Positions 8,769 through 18,714 of a stretch of DNA of 64,000 nucleotides are shown here, piece after piece. This DNA is from CAWIHS01 sp963836005 (GTDB taxonomy: Bacteria; Pseudomonadota; Gammaproteobacteria; GRL18). The position numbers were made by a program, and so were the translations under genes. The stretch is taken from the NCBI GenBank assembly GCA_963836005.1, contig CAWIHS010000005.1, positions 248,001 through 312,000 of the forward strand, read 5' to 3'. Below the pieces are notes generated by a model. The model was not told where the DNA came from, did not search any database, and worked only from the letters and a program-made list of their open reading frames with translations. Each line of letters begins with the position of its first letter. Position 1 is the stretch's first letter.

Positions 8769-10115
8769 TCAGTCCCTGCCCAGCTCCTTAAGCACATGAT
8801 AAATAGCGCTCGTCAACTGGCTTAGTTCATCAGGATTAATAATATAGGGCGGCATAATATAAACCAGTTTATTAAAAGGTCTGATCCAGACCCCGGCTTT
8901 TACAAACTGACTTTGCATCCATTGCATATTGACCGGCTGGTGTAATTCCACCACGCCGATAGCGCCCTTTATCCGTACTTCATTTACGCCAGGCAGGTCA
9001 TTGCAGACTGACAGCTCTGTTGTCAATTGCTTTTCAATGGCATGTACTTTTTGCTGCCAGTCAGATGCCAGCAGCAAGTCAATACTGGCATTGGCGACAC
9101 TGCAGGCCAGCGGATTGGCCATAAAGGTAGGTCCGTGCATCAGTACGCCGCTGCCGTCAGCACTTATTCCCTGCGCGATTTTTGCGCGGCTCAACGTCGC
9201 AGCGAGTGTCAGGTAACCTCCCGTCAAGGCCTTGCCCAGACACAGTATATCCGGGCAGATACCCGCCTGTTCATAAGCAAATAATGTCCCTGTACGCCCA
9301 AAACCGGTGGCAATTTCATCCACTATCAATAACACATGATATTGATCGCAATAGTCCCTCACCTTTTTTAGATATTGTGCACAGTAGAAACGCATCCCCC
9401 CTGCTCCCTGGACAACAGGTTCGAGGATCACCGCAGCGATTTCTTCATGATGCATTGAAATTAATTGTTCAAACTCTCTGATCTCAGGATGAATGTTTTC
9501 ACCCTGGCTGTTCCCGGATCCAGTAGCAGGTCTACAAGCGGGTGCCGGAGCAAACAGGTGCCGGGGCAGGACGCCTGAAAACATGCTGTGCATACCATTC
9601 ACAGGATCACACACAGCCATGGCGCCAAAGGTGTCTCCATGATAACCGCCGCGCACTGTGAGCAGACGTTGTCTGGCTGTTTGTCCCTGAGCATTCCAGT
9701 ATTGCAGGGCCATTTTTATAGCCACTTCTACGCAGACCGAGCCTGAATCAGCAAAGAACACATGTTGTAAAGGCTCTGCCGTAATATCTATCAGCTTTTT
9801 TGCCAGGCTAACGGCCGGCTTGTGGGTTAAACCGCCAAACATGACATGCGACATGGATTTGAGCTGCTTTTCAATAGCCTCATTCAGGACAGGATGATTG
9901 TATCCGTGGATGGCCGCCCACCAGGATGACATGCCGTCAATCAGTTCAGTGCCGTCAGCCAGTGTTAAACGTACTCCCTGAGCGGAAGCAACAGGAAAGG
10001 TTGGCAGAGGCCGGGTCATACTGGTATAGGGATGCCAGATATGCTCCCGCTCCCAGACTTGATCGCTGGCATAATCCAGCCAGTTATCAGCGGCAGAATC
10101 AGTCAGTTTTGCCAC
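8769..10115 (-). CDS. bioA: Adenosylmethionine-8-amino-7-oxononanoate aminotransferase
   Basis: A 448-residue class-III PLP aminotransferase that makes 7,8-diaminopelargonate in biotin synthesis using S-adenosylmethionine as amino donor. WHPYTSM (27-33) and GMSSWWAAIHGYNHP (61-75) are BioA signatures; VDEIATGFGRTG holds D266 and LCLGKALTGG holds the PLP lysine K295. The start is a GTG (10113-10115): an in-frame stop lies 10 codons upstream and no ATG precedes the conserved N-terminus. No other bio genes are adjacent, and no clear BirA operator was found upstream. Confidence 0.95.
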   Translation of the reverse strand: MAKLTDSAADNWLDYASDQVWEREHIWHPYTSMTRPLPTFPVASAQGVRLTLADGTELIDGMSSWWAAIHGYNHPVLNEAIEKQLKSMSHVMFGGLTHKPAVSLAKKLIDITAEPLQHVFFADSGSVCVEVAIKMALQYWNAQGQTARQRLLTVRGGYHGDTFGAMAVCDPVNGMHSMFSGVLPRHLFAPAPACRPATGSGNSQGENIHPEIREFEQLISMHHEEIAAVILEPVVQGAGGMRFYCAQYLKKVRDYCDQYHVLLIVDEIATGFGRTGTLFAYEQAGICPDILCLGKALTGGYLTLAATLSRAKIAQGISADGSGVLMHGPTFMANPLACSVANASIDLLLASDWQQKVHAIEKQLTTELSVCNDLPGVNEVRIKGAIGVVELHQPVNMQWMQSQFVKAGVWIRPFNKLVYIMPPYIINPDELSQLTSAIYHVLKELGRD

Positions 10116-10216
10116 CCTGAGCCCTGGGTTTGTAATTTGGATTCTTCATCTTAGTGTGACCTTAATTTGAACGGCTTAGCGGCTACACATGCTTATGTGC
10201 TTAAGTACAAACCTAC

Positions 10217-11020
10217 TTAGTTGCGGAATAACTCAGCCAGCTTCTCACCCGGCTGCTCGGCGCGCATAAAAGCTTCCCCGACCAGAAAGGTATTGACATT
10301 ATGCCGGCGCATCAGGGCGACATCTTCCGGGGTATGAATGGCACTTTCAGTAACCACAATACGATCATCCGGGATCATGCCCAGTAAATCAATGGTGGTA
10401 TTCAATGTCGTAGCAAAAGTTCTCAGGTTGCGGTTGTTGATCCCCATCAGGCGTGTGGGCAGCTTCAATGCACGTTCCAGTTCTGTCTGGTCATGTACTT
10501 CTACCAGCACATCCAGGGTCAGTTGATGAGCCAGATCGGTAAATTCAGACAGCTGCACATCATCGAGAGCTGCAGCAATCAGTAAAATAGCATCAGCACC
10601 TAACACCCTGGCTTCATATATTTGATAGGGATCAATCACAAAGTCTTTGCGCAGCACCGGTAATGAACAGGCATTTCTGGCCTGCTGCAGATATTCATCA
10701 CTCCCCTGAAAAAAATCAATATCGGTTAGTACCGAAAGACAGGCAGCTCCGCCCCGCGCATAAGATTGAGCGATCTCAGCGGGCACAAAGTGTTCCCTGA
10801 TCAGGCCCTTGCTGGGCGAGGCTTTTTTGATTTCCGCGATAACCGCTGATTGGTTCGAATTAAGTCTGTTTTCAATAGCATTAACAAAACCTCTGGCTGC
10901 AGAGGCAGTTTTTAAATCTTCAGTCAATGCAACGAGCGACTTTTGCTGACTTCGTTCTAGAACTTCCTGCTGCTTTCTTTGCAGGATTTTAACCAGTATG
11001 TCGGGGGTGTTATTACTCAT
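10217..11020 (-). CDS. trpC: Indole-3-glycerol phosphate synthase
   Basis: A 267-residue (beta/alpha)8 enzyme that closes the indole ring in tryptophan synthesis. AEIKKASPSKG holds the catalytic lysine (about 64-74), with LRKDFVIDPYQI, VEVHDQTELE and GINNRNLRTF as later conserved strands. Monofunctional; no TrpF fusion. It follows trpD by 52 bases, and the trpGDC order is that of Pseudomonas-type operons. Confidence 0.97.
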   Translation of the reverse strand: MSNNTPDILVKILQRKQQEVLERSQQKSLVALTEDLKTASAARGFVNAIENRLNSNQSAVIAEIKKASPSKGLIREHFVPAEIAQSYARGGAACLSVLTDIDFFQGSDEYLQQARNACSLPVLRKDFVIDPYQIYEARVLGADAILLIAAALDDVQLSEFTDLAHQLTLDVLVEVHDQTELERALKLPTRLMGINNRNLRTFATTLNTTIDLLGMIPDDRIVVTESAIHTPEDVALMRRHNVNTFLVGEAFMRAEQPGEKLAELFRN

Positions 11021-11072
11021 AGTTTTAGTTTTTTAGGCTGATGGTATCTGGCTGGGTTATCTCTTGAAGTGA

Positions 11073-12092
11073 TTAACTGAATGAGTGTGTTAGTTCAACC
11101 AGTTCTGCCAGTTTCCTTTTGGCTGCACCTGAGGCAATTGCCTGAGCTGCTTTTTCTATACCCTGCTCAAGGGTTGAACTCAAACCGGCACAATAAATAG
11201 CGGCCCCTGAGTTCAGAATAACGATGTCTCTGGCACTACCCGGGGTATTATCTAACACCGTTTTAACCATCGCCAGGGACTCTTCAGCACTGTTGACTGC
11301 AAGTTCGTGCAGTGAACCTCGGCTCAAGCCAAATTGTTCAGGCGTGATGCTATAAGTTATCAATTCACCCTGTTTTAATTCACACACCCGGGTTTCATCT
11401 GCAATACTGATTTCATCCATTCCATCCGCTGAATGTACCACCATGACATGCTCGCTGCCGAGATTTTTTAGTACTCTGGCGAGCGGCTCAAGCCATTGTT
11501 CTGCATACACACCGAGCAGCATATTGGGTGCTCCGGCAGGATTGGTTAAGGGTCCGAGCAGATTAAAAATGGTTCTGATAGCCAATTCTTTGCGCGGACC
11601 GACTGCATGTTTCATGGCGCTATGATGCAAAGGGGCGAACATAAAACCAACGCCTATTTCATCGATACATTGCTTCACCTGGGCATTGGTGATATTAAGA
11701 TTGATACCGGCCGCTTCAAGCAAATCAGCACTGCCTGAAGTACTGCTGACGGAACGATTCCCATGTTTGGCTACTTTGCCATGAGCTGCAGCCACCACAA
11801 AACAGCAGGTTGTGGAGACATTAAAGGTATGCAGTCCGTCACCGCCGGTACCCACAATGTCTACCACATGGTCACCGCTGATATCCACCTTGCTGGCCAG
11901 GTCCCGCATGACGCTGGCCGCTGCGGTAATTTCATCCACGCTTTCACCTTTCATCCGCAAGGCCACCAGCAGGGCTGCAATCTGCGCAGCAGTGGCTTCT
12001 CCGGTCATGATCTGACGCATAACATGTTCCATATCCAGGATATTGATATCCTGTTTTTCTACAGCTTTGGCAATGGCGGTTTTAATATCCAT
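11073..12092 (-). CDS. trpD: Anthranilate phosphoribosyltransferase
   Basis: A 339-residue enzyme joining anthranilate to PRPP. DIVGTGGDGLHTFN carries the GTGGDG phosphoribosyl loop, and KHGNRSVSSTSGSADLLEA is the anthranilate/PRPP-site signature. Normal length and not fused to TrpG. The gene should be co-transcribed with trpG, but 1058 bases filled by mini-elements separate the two. Confidence 0.97.
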   Translation of the reverse strand: MDIKTAIAKAVEKQDINILDMEHVMRQIMTGEATAAQIAALLVALRMKGESVDEITAAASVMRDLASKVDISGDHVVDIVGTGGDGLHTFNVSTTCCFVVAAAHGKVAKHGNRSVSSTSGSADLLEAAGINLNITNAQVKQCIDEIGVGFMFAPLHHSAMKHAVGPRKELAIRTIFNLLGPLTNPAGAPNMLLGVYAEQWLEPLARVLKNLGSEHVMVVHSADGMDEISIADETRVCELKQGELITYSITPEQFGLSRGSLHELAVNSAEESLAMVKTVLDNTPGSARDIVILNSGAAIYCAGLSSTLEQGIEKAAQAIASGAAKRKLAELVELTHSFS

Positions 12093-12174
12093 AATGTGTT
12101 TCTATACCAATAATTGCTAATAATTCTGTGTGTTTAAAAAATTTATATAATCAGATACTTATGATTATATACAG

Positions 12175-13149
12175 GTAACTCTCAATAAGTCCTTGCAGTT
12201 TAAGTTCCTTCCCCCTTCAAGGGGGAAGGCCAGGATGGGGGTAATGTGAATAATCAAATATTTAACCCCCACCCTAACCCTCCCCCTGATAGAGGGAGGG
12301 GATTGTGCACGGACGTATTGATAAGTTACTATATACGTTAACTTCTCAATAAGTCCTTGCAGTTTAAGTTCCTTCCCCTTTTAAGGGGGAAGGCCAGGAT
12401 GGGGGTAATGTGAATAATCAAATATTTAACCCCCACCCTAACCCTCCCCCTGATAGAGGGAGGGGATTGTGCACGGACTTATTGATAAGTTACTATATAC
12501 GTTAACTTCTCAATAAGTCCATGCAGTTTAAGTTCCTTCCCCCTTCAAGGGGGAAGGCCAGGATGGGGGTAATGTGAATAATCAAATATTTAACCCCCAC
12601 CCTAACCCTCCCCCTGATAGAGGGAGGGGATTGTGCACGGACTTATTGATAAGTTACTATATACGTTAACTTCTCAATAAGTCCATGCAGTTTAAGTTCC
12701 TTCCCCCTTCAAGGGGGAAGGCCAGGATGGGGGTAATGTGTATAATCAAATATTTAACCCCCACCCTAACCCTCCCCCTGATAGAGGGAGGGGATTGTGC
12801 ACGGACTTATTGATAAGTTACTATATACGTTAACTTCTCAATAAGTCCCTGCAGTTTAAGTTCCTTCCCCCTTCAAGGGGGAAGGCCAGGATGGGGGTAA
12901 TGTGAATAATCAAATATTTAACCCCCACCCTAACCCTCCCCCTGATAGAGGGAGGGGATTGTGCACGGACGTATTGATAAGTTACTATATACGTTGACTT
13001 CTCAATAAGTCCCTGCAGTTTAAGTTCCTTCCCCCTTCAAGGGGGAAGGCCAGGATGGGGGTAATGTGAATAATCAAATATTTAACCCCCACCCTAACCC
13101 TCCCCCTGATAGAGGGAGGGGATTGTGCACGGACTTTTTGATAAGTTAC
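12175..13149. mobile_element. Tandem array of six family-B MITE-like elements inside the trp operon
   Basis: Six head-to-tail copies with an exact 164-base period; CTCAAT landmarks are at 12181, 12345, 12509, 12673, 12837 and 13001. Each unit is about 156 bases, opening G(T)TAACTTCTCAATAAGTCC and closing in the complementary GGACTTATTGATAAGTTAC. An 8-base TATATACG spacer sits between copies, the size of an IS66-type target duplication. Copies differ by only a few bases. The array ends two bases before the trpG stop codon and lies between trpG and trpD. Confidence 0.9.
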
Positions 13150-13150
13150 T

Positions 13151-13735
13151 TTATGCAGAAGTATCCAGAAAATTCTGCAGCATTTTGTGTCCATGTTGAC
13201 TGAGAATAGATTCCGGGTGAAACTGCACACCTTCTATGGGCATGTCTTTATGCCTGATCCCCATGATCTCATCCATGTTGCCGTCAGCATGCTCAGTCCA
13301 TGCCGTGATCTCAAGACAGTCCGGCAGGTTGTCTTTATTGATCACCAGCGAATGGTATCGAGTAGCTTCAAACGGTGATTCCAGATCACGAAATACCCCC
13401 TTGCCAGTATGATGCATCAAAGAGGTTTTACCATGCATGATTTGCCTGGCGTGAATAATTTCACCGCCAAAAGCCTGTCCAATGCTTTGATGCCCCAGGC
13501 AGACCCCCAGAATGGGAAGCTTGCCGGCAAAATAATGGATAGCGTCAATGGAGATACCGGCTTCATTCGGGGTACAGGGCCCGGGTGAGATCATCAGATG
13601 ATCAGGCTGTAATTCGGCTATTCCGGCAAGCGTAATTTCATCATTACGAAACACTCTGACATCCGCCTTTAACTCTCCCAGGTACTGTACCAGATTGTAG
13701 GTAAAGGAATCATAATTATCAATCATTACCAGCAT
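13151..13735 (-). CDS. trpG: Anthranilate synthase glutamine amidotransferase subunit
   Basis: A 194-residue class-I amidotransferase supplying ammonia to TrpE. The nucleophile is in LGVCLGHQSIG (C about 79) and the His-Glu pair in VQFHPESILS. DNYDSFTYNL is the typical start. The start lies 3 bases from the trpE stop, so the two are one translational unit. PabA activity is also possible in organisms sharing one subunit. The stop codon abuts the mini-element array. Confidence 0.95.
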   Translation of the reverse strand: MLVMIDNYDSFTYNLVQYLGELKADVRVFRNDEITLAGIAELQPDHLMISPGPCTPNEAGISIDAIHYFAGKLPILGVCLGHQSIGQAFGGEIIHARQIMHGKTSLMHHTGKGVFRDLESPFEATRYHSLVINKDNLPDCLEITAWTEHADGNMDEIMGIRHKDMPIEGVQFHPESILSQHGHKMLQNFLDTSA

Positions 13736-13738
13736 TGC

Positions 13739-15325
13739 TTATTCCTTCCCACACAGACTGCCTAAAACGCCCGTAGAATCCAGCCCGCATTCGGCCATGG
13801 CTACAGCTCTAAAAACCCCGCGCCCTTTGTTCATGGTTTCATCCCATTCATTGCGTGGTATCGAATCCGCGACAATGCCTGCACCAGCCTGAATATGCAG
13901 CTGCTGATCTTTTATCACGGCCGTACGGATGGCAATAGCCGTGTCCATATTACCCGACCAGGATATGTAACCCACCGCGCCGGAATAAATGCCGCGTTTA
14001 ACCGGTTCTAGTTCATTAATGATTTCCATCGCACGTATCTTGGGAGCGCCGCTCACCGTGCCTGCCGGAAAAGTCGCTTTTAATGCATCCATCGTGCTCA
14101 TACCCTGTTGCAGATCACCTTCCACATTGGATACGATATGCATGACGTGAGAATAACGTTCGATGACCATTTTATCGGTCAGTTTCACTGTGCCAATTTC
14201 TGACACTCTACCTGCATCATTACGTCCCAGGTCAATCAGCATCAAATGCTCAGCCAGTTCTTTGGGGTCAGATAATAAGTCTGCTTCAAGCTGTTGATCA
14301 TGTTGCGGGGTTTTACCGCGAGGCCGGGTACCGGCAATCGGCCTGACGGTGATTTTGCCTTCTTCGACACGGGTCAGAATTTCCGGGGACGAACCGACAA
14401 TATGAAAGTCAGCCAGATCCAGAAAGTACATATAAGGCGAAGGATTAAGACTTCTCAGGGCGCGATAAAGATCCAGCGGCGGAGCTGCATAAGGAATGGA
14501 CAGGCGCTGAGAAATCACTACCTGCATTGCATCACCTTCGACAATATAGTCTTTAACACGTTCCACCGCTGATTCAAAGCCCTGCTGGGTAAACCCCGAA
14601 ACAAAGTCAGCCTCTTTAACCTGACTGGATGATTGATAGCTTTGATACTCAATATCCGTCTGACGCAACAATCCGGCCAGTTCCATCAAACGTGCCACGG
14701 CGATGTCCCAGGCTTTTTCCGGGTCTGGCTGCTGGTCCAGATCTGCATGCACGATCAGATAGAGTTTGCCGCTGAGATTATCAAAAACCAGCACCTCTTC
14801 AGAAACCATCAGCAGGATGTCCGGGGTTCCCAGGGGATCGGGTTTAGCCGTGTTCTGGCTTATTGCTTTGAGCCTGGGTTCAATCAGATTGATCGTTTCA
14901 TAGCCAAAGTAACCAACCAGGCCGCCGGTAAACGGAGGCAGATCTGATTGGCTGTTCAGCGGTTCAGGAATACGGTATTGCTGCTGAAAAGTTTCAATCC
15001 AGCCCAGGGGATCCGAAGACGTCAGGGTTTGAGTCACCACCCCTTCATGTTCGACCTGTATCTGTTGAGCTGTCACCTTGATAATGGTTTTACAGGGTAA
15101 ACCGATAATGGAATAGCGGCCCCATTTTTCACCGCCCTGAACAGATTCCAGCAAATAGGAATAAGGACCTTTGGCCAGTTTTAAATAGGCACTGAGAGGG
15201 GTATCAAGATCTGCCAGGATCTCATGTACCACCGGGATCCTGTTATAGGCCTCACCGGCCATTCGAATAAATTGTTGTTTGTGAACAGCAGACTCTTTAA
15301 CTGTGGATTTTTTAACTGGGGGCAT
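13739..15325 (-). CDS. trpE: Anthranilate synthase component I
   Basis: A 528-residue chorismate-using enzyme, first step of the tryptophan branch. PYSYLLESVQGGEKWGRYS contains the LLES tryptophan feedback element (58-61). The catalytic half has LMLIDLGRNDAGRV and TFPAGTVSGAPKIRAMEII. The 15326-15524 leader shows no Trp-rich peptide, so classical attenuation is not supported. It is 199 bases from gph and likely transcribed in the rpe-gph-trpE-trpG direction. Confidence 0.97.
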   Translation of the reverse strand: MPPVKKSTVKESAVHKQQFIRMAGEAYNRIPVVHEILADLDTPLSAYLKLAKGPYSYLLESVQGGEKWGRYSIIGLPCKTIIKVTAQQIQVEHEGVVTQTLTSSDPLGWIETFQQQYRIPEPLNSQSDLPPFTGGLVGYFGYETINLIEPRLKAISQNTAKPDPLGTPDILLMVSEEVLVFDNLSGKLYLIVHADLDQQPDPEKAWDIAVARLMELAGLLRQTDIEYQSYQSSSQVKEADFVSGFTQQGFESAVERVKDYIVEGDAMQVVISQRLSIPYAAPPLDLYRALRSLNPSPYMYFLDLADFHIVGSSPEILTRVEEGKITVRPIAGTRPRGKTPQHDQQLEADLLSDPKELAEHLMLIDLGRNDAGRVSEIGTVKLTDKMVIERYSHVMHIVSNVEGDLQQGMSTMDALKATFPAGTVSGAPKIRAMEIINELEPVKRGIYSGAVGYISWSGNMDTAIAIRTAVIKDQQLHIQAGAGIVADSIPRNEWDETMNKGRGVFRAVAMAECGLDSTGVLGSLCGKE

Positions 15326-15524
15326 GGAATTTACTCAATAAATATCAAATGACGAACAAGGCTTACAAATTTACTGCACAAAAATCACACGGATTTTTAC
15401 GCATCACATCATGTAAATCCACCATCGTTCTTGCATTTGCTGTCCTGTGAATAAATTCATTGACTGAGTTCTTTAATTGTTAATAGCCAGGAGATTGTAT
15501 CGGCTCAGACTTTGCTGCTCCGAG

Positions 15525-16190
15525 CTAAAGCAGATTCTTCAATTCTGCCATGGAATCAATCACCACATCCGGACTGGATTCGCGTATATCTACACCATGA
15601 TTATAGCCATAACTCATACAGATTATTTGAAACCCTGCTGCTCTGGCTGCTTTGACGTCACTGATAGAATCACCCAGCATCAATGAATCTTCAGCTGCTA
15701 CACCCAGCTGTTCTGCTGAATATAACAACGGCAGCGGATCAGGTTTTTTCTTTGCCAGTGTATCACCACTGACTACAGATGCAAAATAATCAAAAATCCC
15801 CAAATCTTTTAACAAAGGAAGGGTAAAAGCCTCTGCTTTATTAGTCACACAGCCAAGGGTATAGCCTGAAGCTTTTAAATAATCCAGCCCCTGCTTAACG
15901 CCGGGATAAAGACAGCTGCGCTTTGAGGTATTGACTTTGTAGAGTTCAAGGAACACCGGATAGGCTTTTTCAAATAATGCCTCATCCGGCTCACCGTCCA
16001 GCTGACCAATCAGCGCACGGCGCACCAGTCGTTCAACACCGTTACCAACCCAGTGACGTACCTCATCCTCACCATGGGGCGGCATATCAAGGGTTTTAAG
16101 CATTTCATCAACACAATAGGCCAGATCGGGGACACTATCGACCAGGGTTCCGTCAACGTCAATAAGCACCATTTTTGGTTTTCTAAGCAT
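15525..16190 (-). CDS. gph: Phosphoglycolate phosphatase
   Basis: A 221-residue HAD hydrolase that recycles 2-phosphoglycolate. LIDVDGTLVDS carries D11 and D13, GCVTNKA is motif II, and KKPDP with MLGDSISDVKAARAAG are motifs III and IV. The start overlaps the rpe stop by one base (TAATG). The rpe-gph-trpE order identifies it within the HAD family. Confidence 0.92.
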   Translation of the reverse strand: MLRKPKMVLIDVDGTLVDSVPDLAYCVDEMLKTLDMPPHGEDEVRHWVGNGVERLVRRALIGQLDGEPDEALFEKAYPVFLELYKVNTSKRSCLYPGVKQGLDYLKASGYTLGCVTNKAEAFTLPLLKDLGIFDYFASVVSGDTLAKKKPDPLPLLYSAEQLGVAAEDSLMLGDSISDVKAARAAGFQIICMSYGYNHGVDIRESSPDVVIDSMAELKNLL

Positions 16191-16870
16191 TATTTGCCTA
16201 CTTTGGCTAATTCGGCACGCATCTGATCAATGGTAACCTTATAGTCATCTGTATTAAAAATAGCCGAGCCTGCAACAAACATATCCGCACCGGCTGCAGC
16301 AATTTCAGCGATATTATTCACCTTCACGCCGCCATCAATTTCCAGACGGATATCACGTCCGCTTTCATCAATCAGCTGGCGGGCTTCCCGTAGTTTATCT
16401 AATGTAGCGGGGATAAAGCTCTGACCGCCAAATCCGGGGTTGACCGACATCAACAGGATCACATCGACCTTATCCATGACATATTTAAGATAGCTCAGAG
16501 GAGTTGCGGGATTAAACACCAGCCCGGATTTGCAGCCTGACTCCCGGATCAGGGATAAACTGCGATCTATGTGTTCAGATGCTTCCGGATGAAAGGTGAT
16601 ATAGCTGGCGCCCGCTTTGGCAAATTCGGGAATAATGACATCGACCGGCTTGACCATCAGGTGCACATCGATGTCAGCGGTGATACCATGATTTCTTAAG
16701 GCCTGACAAATCAGCGGCCCGATAGTAAGGACCGGCACATAGTGGTTGTCCATTACATCGAAATGAATCACATCTGCGCCACTGTCAAGAACATTAACAC
16801 ATTCTTCACCCAAACGGGCAAAATCGGCAGAAAGAATAGATGGAGCAATTAAAGAGTTTGCCATGACCAA
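16190..16870 (-). CDS. rpe: Ribulose-phosphate 3-epimerase
   Basis: A 226-residue TIM barrel that interconverts ribulose-5-P and xylulose-5-P. IAPSILSADF, HFDVMDNHYVP, HLMV, MSVNPGFGGQ and EIDGGV give the metal- and phosphate-binding residues. The start may be the first or the third residue (MVMANS). It heads the rpe-gph-trpEG run; upstream lies a family-C element and a divergent membrane gene. Confidence 0.96.
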   Translation of the reverse strand: MVMANSLIAPSILSADFARLGEECVNVLDSGADVIHFDVMDNHYVPVLTIGPLICQALRNHGITADIDVHLMVKPVDVIIPEFAKAGASYITFHPEASEHIDRSLSLIRESGCKSGLVFNPATPLSYLKYVMDKVDVILLMSVNPGFGGQSFIPATLDKLREARQLIDESGRDIRLEIDGGVKVNNIAEIAAAGADMFVAGSAIFNTDDYKVTIDQMRAELAKVGK

Positions 16871-17046
16871 GCCTCACTAAAAAATAAAAAGTTTATTTTA
16901 TACGAAACTTTAAGGATTTGCAGCAAATTAGCATAAACTCATAAACTTTAACGATCACCCACAATTCACAGCTCTATTTAAGTGCCTGGCAGGTCGGTAA
17001 ACATTGCGTTAACCCGGTCTACGGCGCGAACAATTTTTTTACCCTG

Positions 17047-17172
17047 TATACTCATTATCCTTGAAAATGCAGGTTCATTGTCTGCGCCCTTCAGCCCAAT
17101 CATGTATTACTTATACACTCATGGGCTTCAGGACTTGACGGCTTCCCTGCATTTCCAATGATTTCGAGTATA
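17047..17172. mobile_element. MITE-like element, family C, copy 1 (126 bp)
   Basis: Exactly 126 bases. It begins TATACTCATTATCCTTGAAA and ends ATTTCGAGTATA; the ends (about 27 bases) are imperfect inverted repeats meeting at AAATGCAGG/CCTGCATTT. Inside, AGCCC...CATGGGCT forms a second hairpin. Nearly identical copies lie at 20218 and 28300. The ends resemble IS630/Tc1-type elements inserted at TA, not IS66. Placed between rpe and the divergent membrane gene. Confidence 0.85.
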
Positions 17173-17295
17173 GATTTATTCAGACTGACTTTTATTGCGT
17201 ATTTCCAGTATAATTGGATGACACGCAATCATTGTCAATCTAATCAGCTCTCACCCTGTGTAGCGGTTTAGACAGATTTACCTGAAAGGTCAGAT

Positions 17296-17766
17296 ATGAG
17301 TTACTCTATTACTTTTACCCTGCATTTATTAGCCGCGGTTATCTGGGTTGGCGGGATGTTTTTTGCCCATATGATACTCAGACCTTCTGCTATTGAAAAA
17401 CTTGAACCGCCGCAACGCTTACCGCTCTGGGTTGCTGTGTTCGGACGCTTTTTCTTCTGGGTCTGGATTGCGATATTAACCCTGCTGCTCACTGGCTACT
17501 GGATGATATATGATGTGTTCGGCGGCCTGCTGCAGTTAAATGTACTCTATATACAACTAATGCATCTGACTGGCTGGATAATGACTGGAATATTTATGTA
17601 TATTTTTTTCAGCCCTTACCAGCAATTAAAATCTGCGCTGGCACAAGGAGATTTTCCTCAGGGCGCTCAGCAGATCAATAAAATTCGTCTCCTGGTAACC
17701 ACCAATTTACTGCTGGGAATCATTACCTTTGTTATTGCCAGCGGAGGCAAGTACATTAATTTATAA
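17296..17766 (+). CDS. CopD-like small integral membrane protein
   Basis: A 156-residue protein with four hydrophobic helices (about 5-27, 50-70, 82-102, 130-150). LHLLAAVIWVGGMFFAHMIL near the start, with conserved His and Trp, is typical of CopD-like membrane proteins. Members are variously linked to copper handling or haem, but no metal genes adjoin it here, so no substrate is assigned. Confidence 0.75.
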   Translation: MSYSITFTLHLLAAVIWVGGMFFAHMILRPSAIEKLEPPQRLPLWVAVFGRFFFWVWIAILTLLLTGYWMIYDVFGGLLQLNVLYIQLMHLTGWIMTGIFMYIFFSPYQQLKSALAQGDFPQGAQQINKIRLLVTTNLLLGIITFVIASGGKYINL

Positions 17767-17867
17767 GCGATCTTAAAAATTTAATGTGCGAAGCTGGATT
17801 TTCTACCAAAGATTAAGATTCAGTGTTGCTGCATCGGCACACTCGTAAGTCAACGCTTCTGTTGAGG

Positions 17868-18689
17868 TTAGTTTTGTCGGCTGTGCTTGATTAATTCATA
17901 GGCGGCTTTGATCTGCTGGGTTTTTTCGGTTGCCATATCTATCATTTCTTTAGGTAAACCTTTGGACACCAGTTTATCCGGATGATGTTGATTCATCATT
18001 CTGCGGTAGGCTTTTTTCACTTCGGCATCAGATGCCCCTGCTCCTACCCCCAACATTCCATAGGCTTCCTTTAATAATTCTGCCTGACTTTTTTTCGTAT
18101 CGCGGCCGCCATATTGATACTGATGACTGCCCAATCCAAGGTTGGACCGAACCAGTGCACTCAACTGTTCCAGCTGGTGCGCAGAAAAACCCAGTTGCCG
18201 GGCGATATTATCGATAATGAGCTTCTCTTCAGCATGCATCTGCCCATCGGCATAGACTGCATGCAACTGAATCTCCAGAAACATTTGCATCAGGGTGGTA
18301 CGTCTGTGAGCAACCTGTTTAAACTCTGATAGAGTAGCCTGCAGATCAAATCCGGGTTGTTTACCGCGGTTAAACAGTTCAATGGCCGCCTTTTTTTGTT
18401 CAGCACCGAGTTGCATATGATCCATGATCTGCCGGGCCATGGTAATTTCATCCTTACTCACCTGTCCATCAGCCTTGGCCAAATGCCCCATGACAGAAAA
18501 TGTAGTGGAGAAAAAAATCGTCTGAATGCTGTCACGACTGCTGCTGTTTAAAATATCAGCAATCCCATGCTCTGCGTTTTTATCTATAAACCTGTGCCCA
18601 AGATAAATCCCCAGCAGCAATCCAAGCACACCGCCAAAATAAAAGCCTATTGCTCCGCCAATAAATTTGCCTATCCAAGCCATACTCAT
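17868..18689 (-). CDS. djlA: Membrane-anchored J-domain co-chaperone DjlA
   Basis: A 273-residue type-III DnaJ protein. A single N-terminal glycine-rich helix (about 4-32, FIGGAIGFYFGGVLGLLLG) anchors it, a TerB-like helical domain fills the middle (about 55-190), and the J domain is C-terminal with the HPD tripeptide in HHPDK (about 234-238). It recruits DnaK at the inner membrane and acts on the Rcs envelope response in enterobacteria. Normal length. Confidence 0.93.
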   Translation of the reverse strand: MSMAWIGKFIGGAIGFYFGGVLGLLLGIYLGHRFIDKNAEHGIADILNSSSRDSIQTIFFSTTFSVMGHLAKADGQVSKDEITMARQIMDHMQLGAEQKKAAIELFNRGKQPGFDLQATLSEFKQVAHRRTTLMQMFLEIQLHAVYADGQMHAEEKLIIDNIARQLGFSAHQLEQLSALVRSNLGLGSHQYQYGGRDTKKSQAELLKEAYGMLGVGAGASDAEVKKAYRRMMNQHHPDKLVSKGLPKEMIDMATEKTQQIKAAYELIKHSRQN

Positions 18690-18714
18690 TCTCTATGTTC
18701 AGAAAAAATTATCA

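Noticed and set aside
10116..10216. BirA operator upstream of bioA
   Set aside because: GGTTTGTAA occurs once, without the inverted partner at the required spacing.
12175..13149. Regular repeats that might be called a CRISPR array
   Set aside because: The 164-bp units are almost identical throughout; there are no unique spacers and no cas genes, and each unit has transposon-like ends.
15326..15524. Tryptophan leader peptide and attenuator before trpE
   Set aside because: No short frame with adjacent Trp codons and no terminator hairpin with T-run was found.
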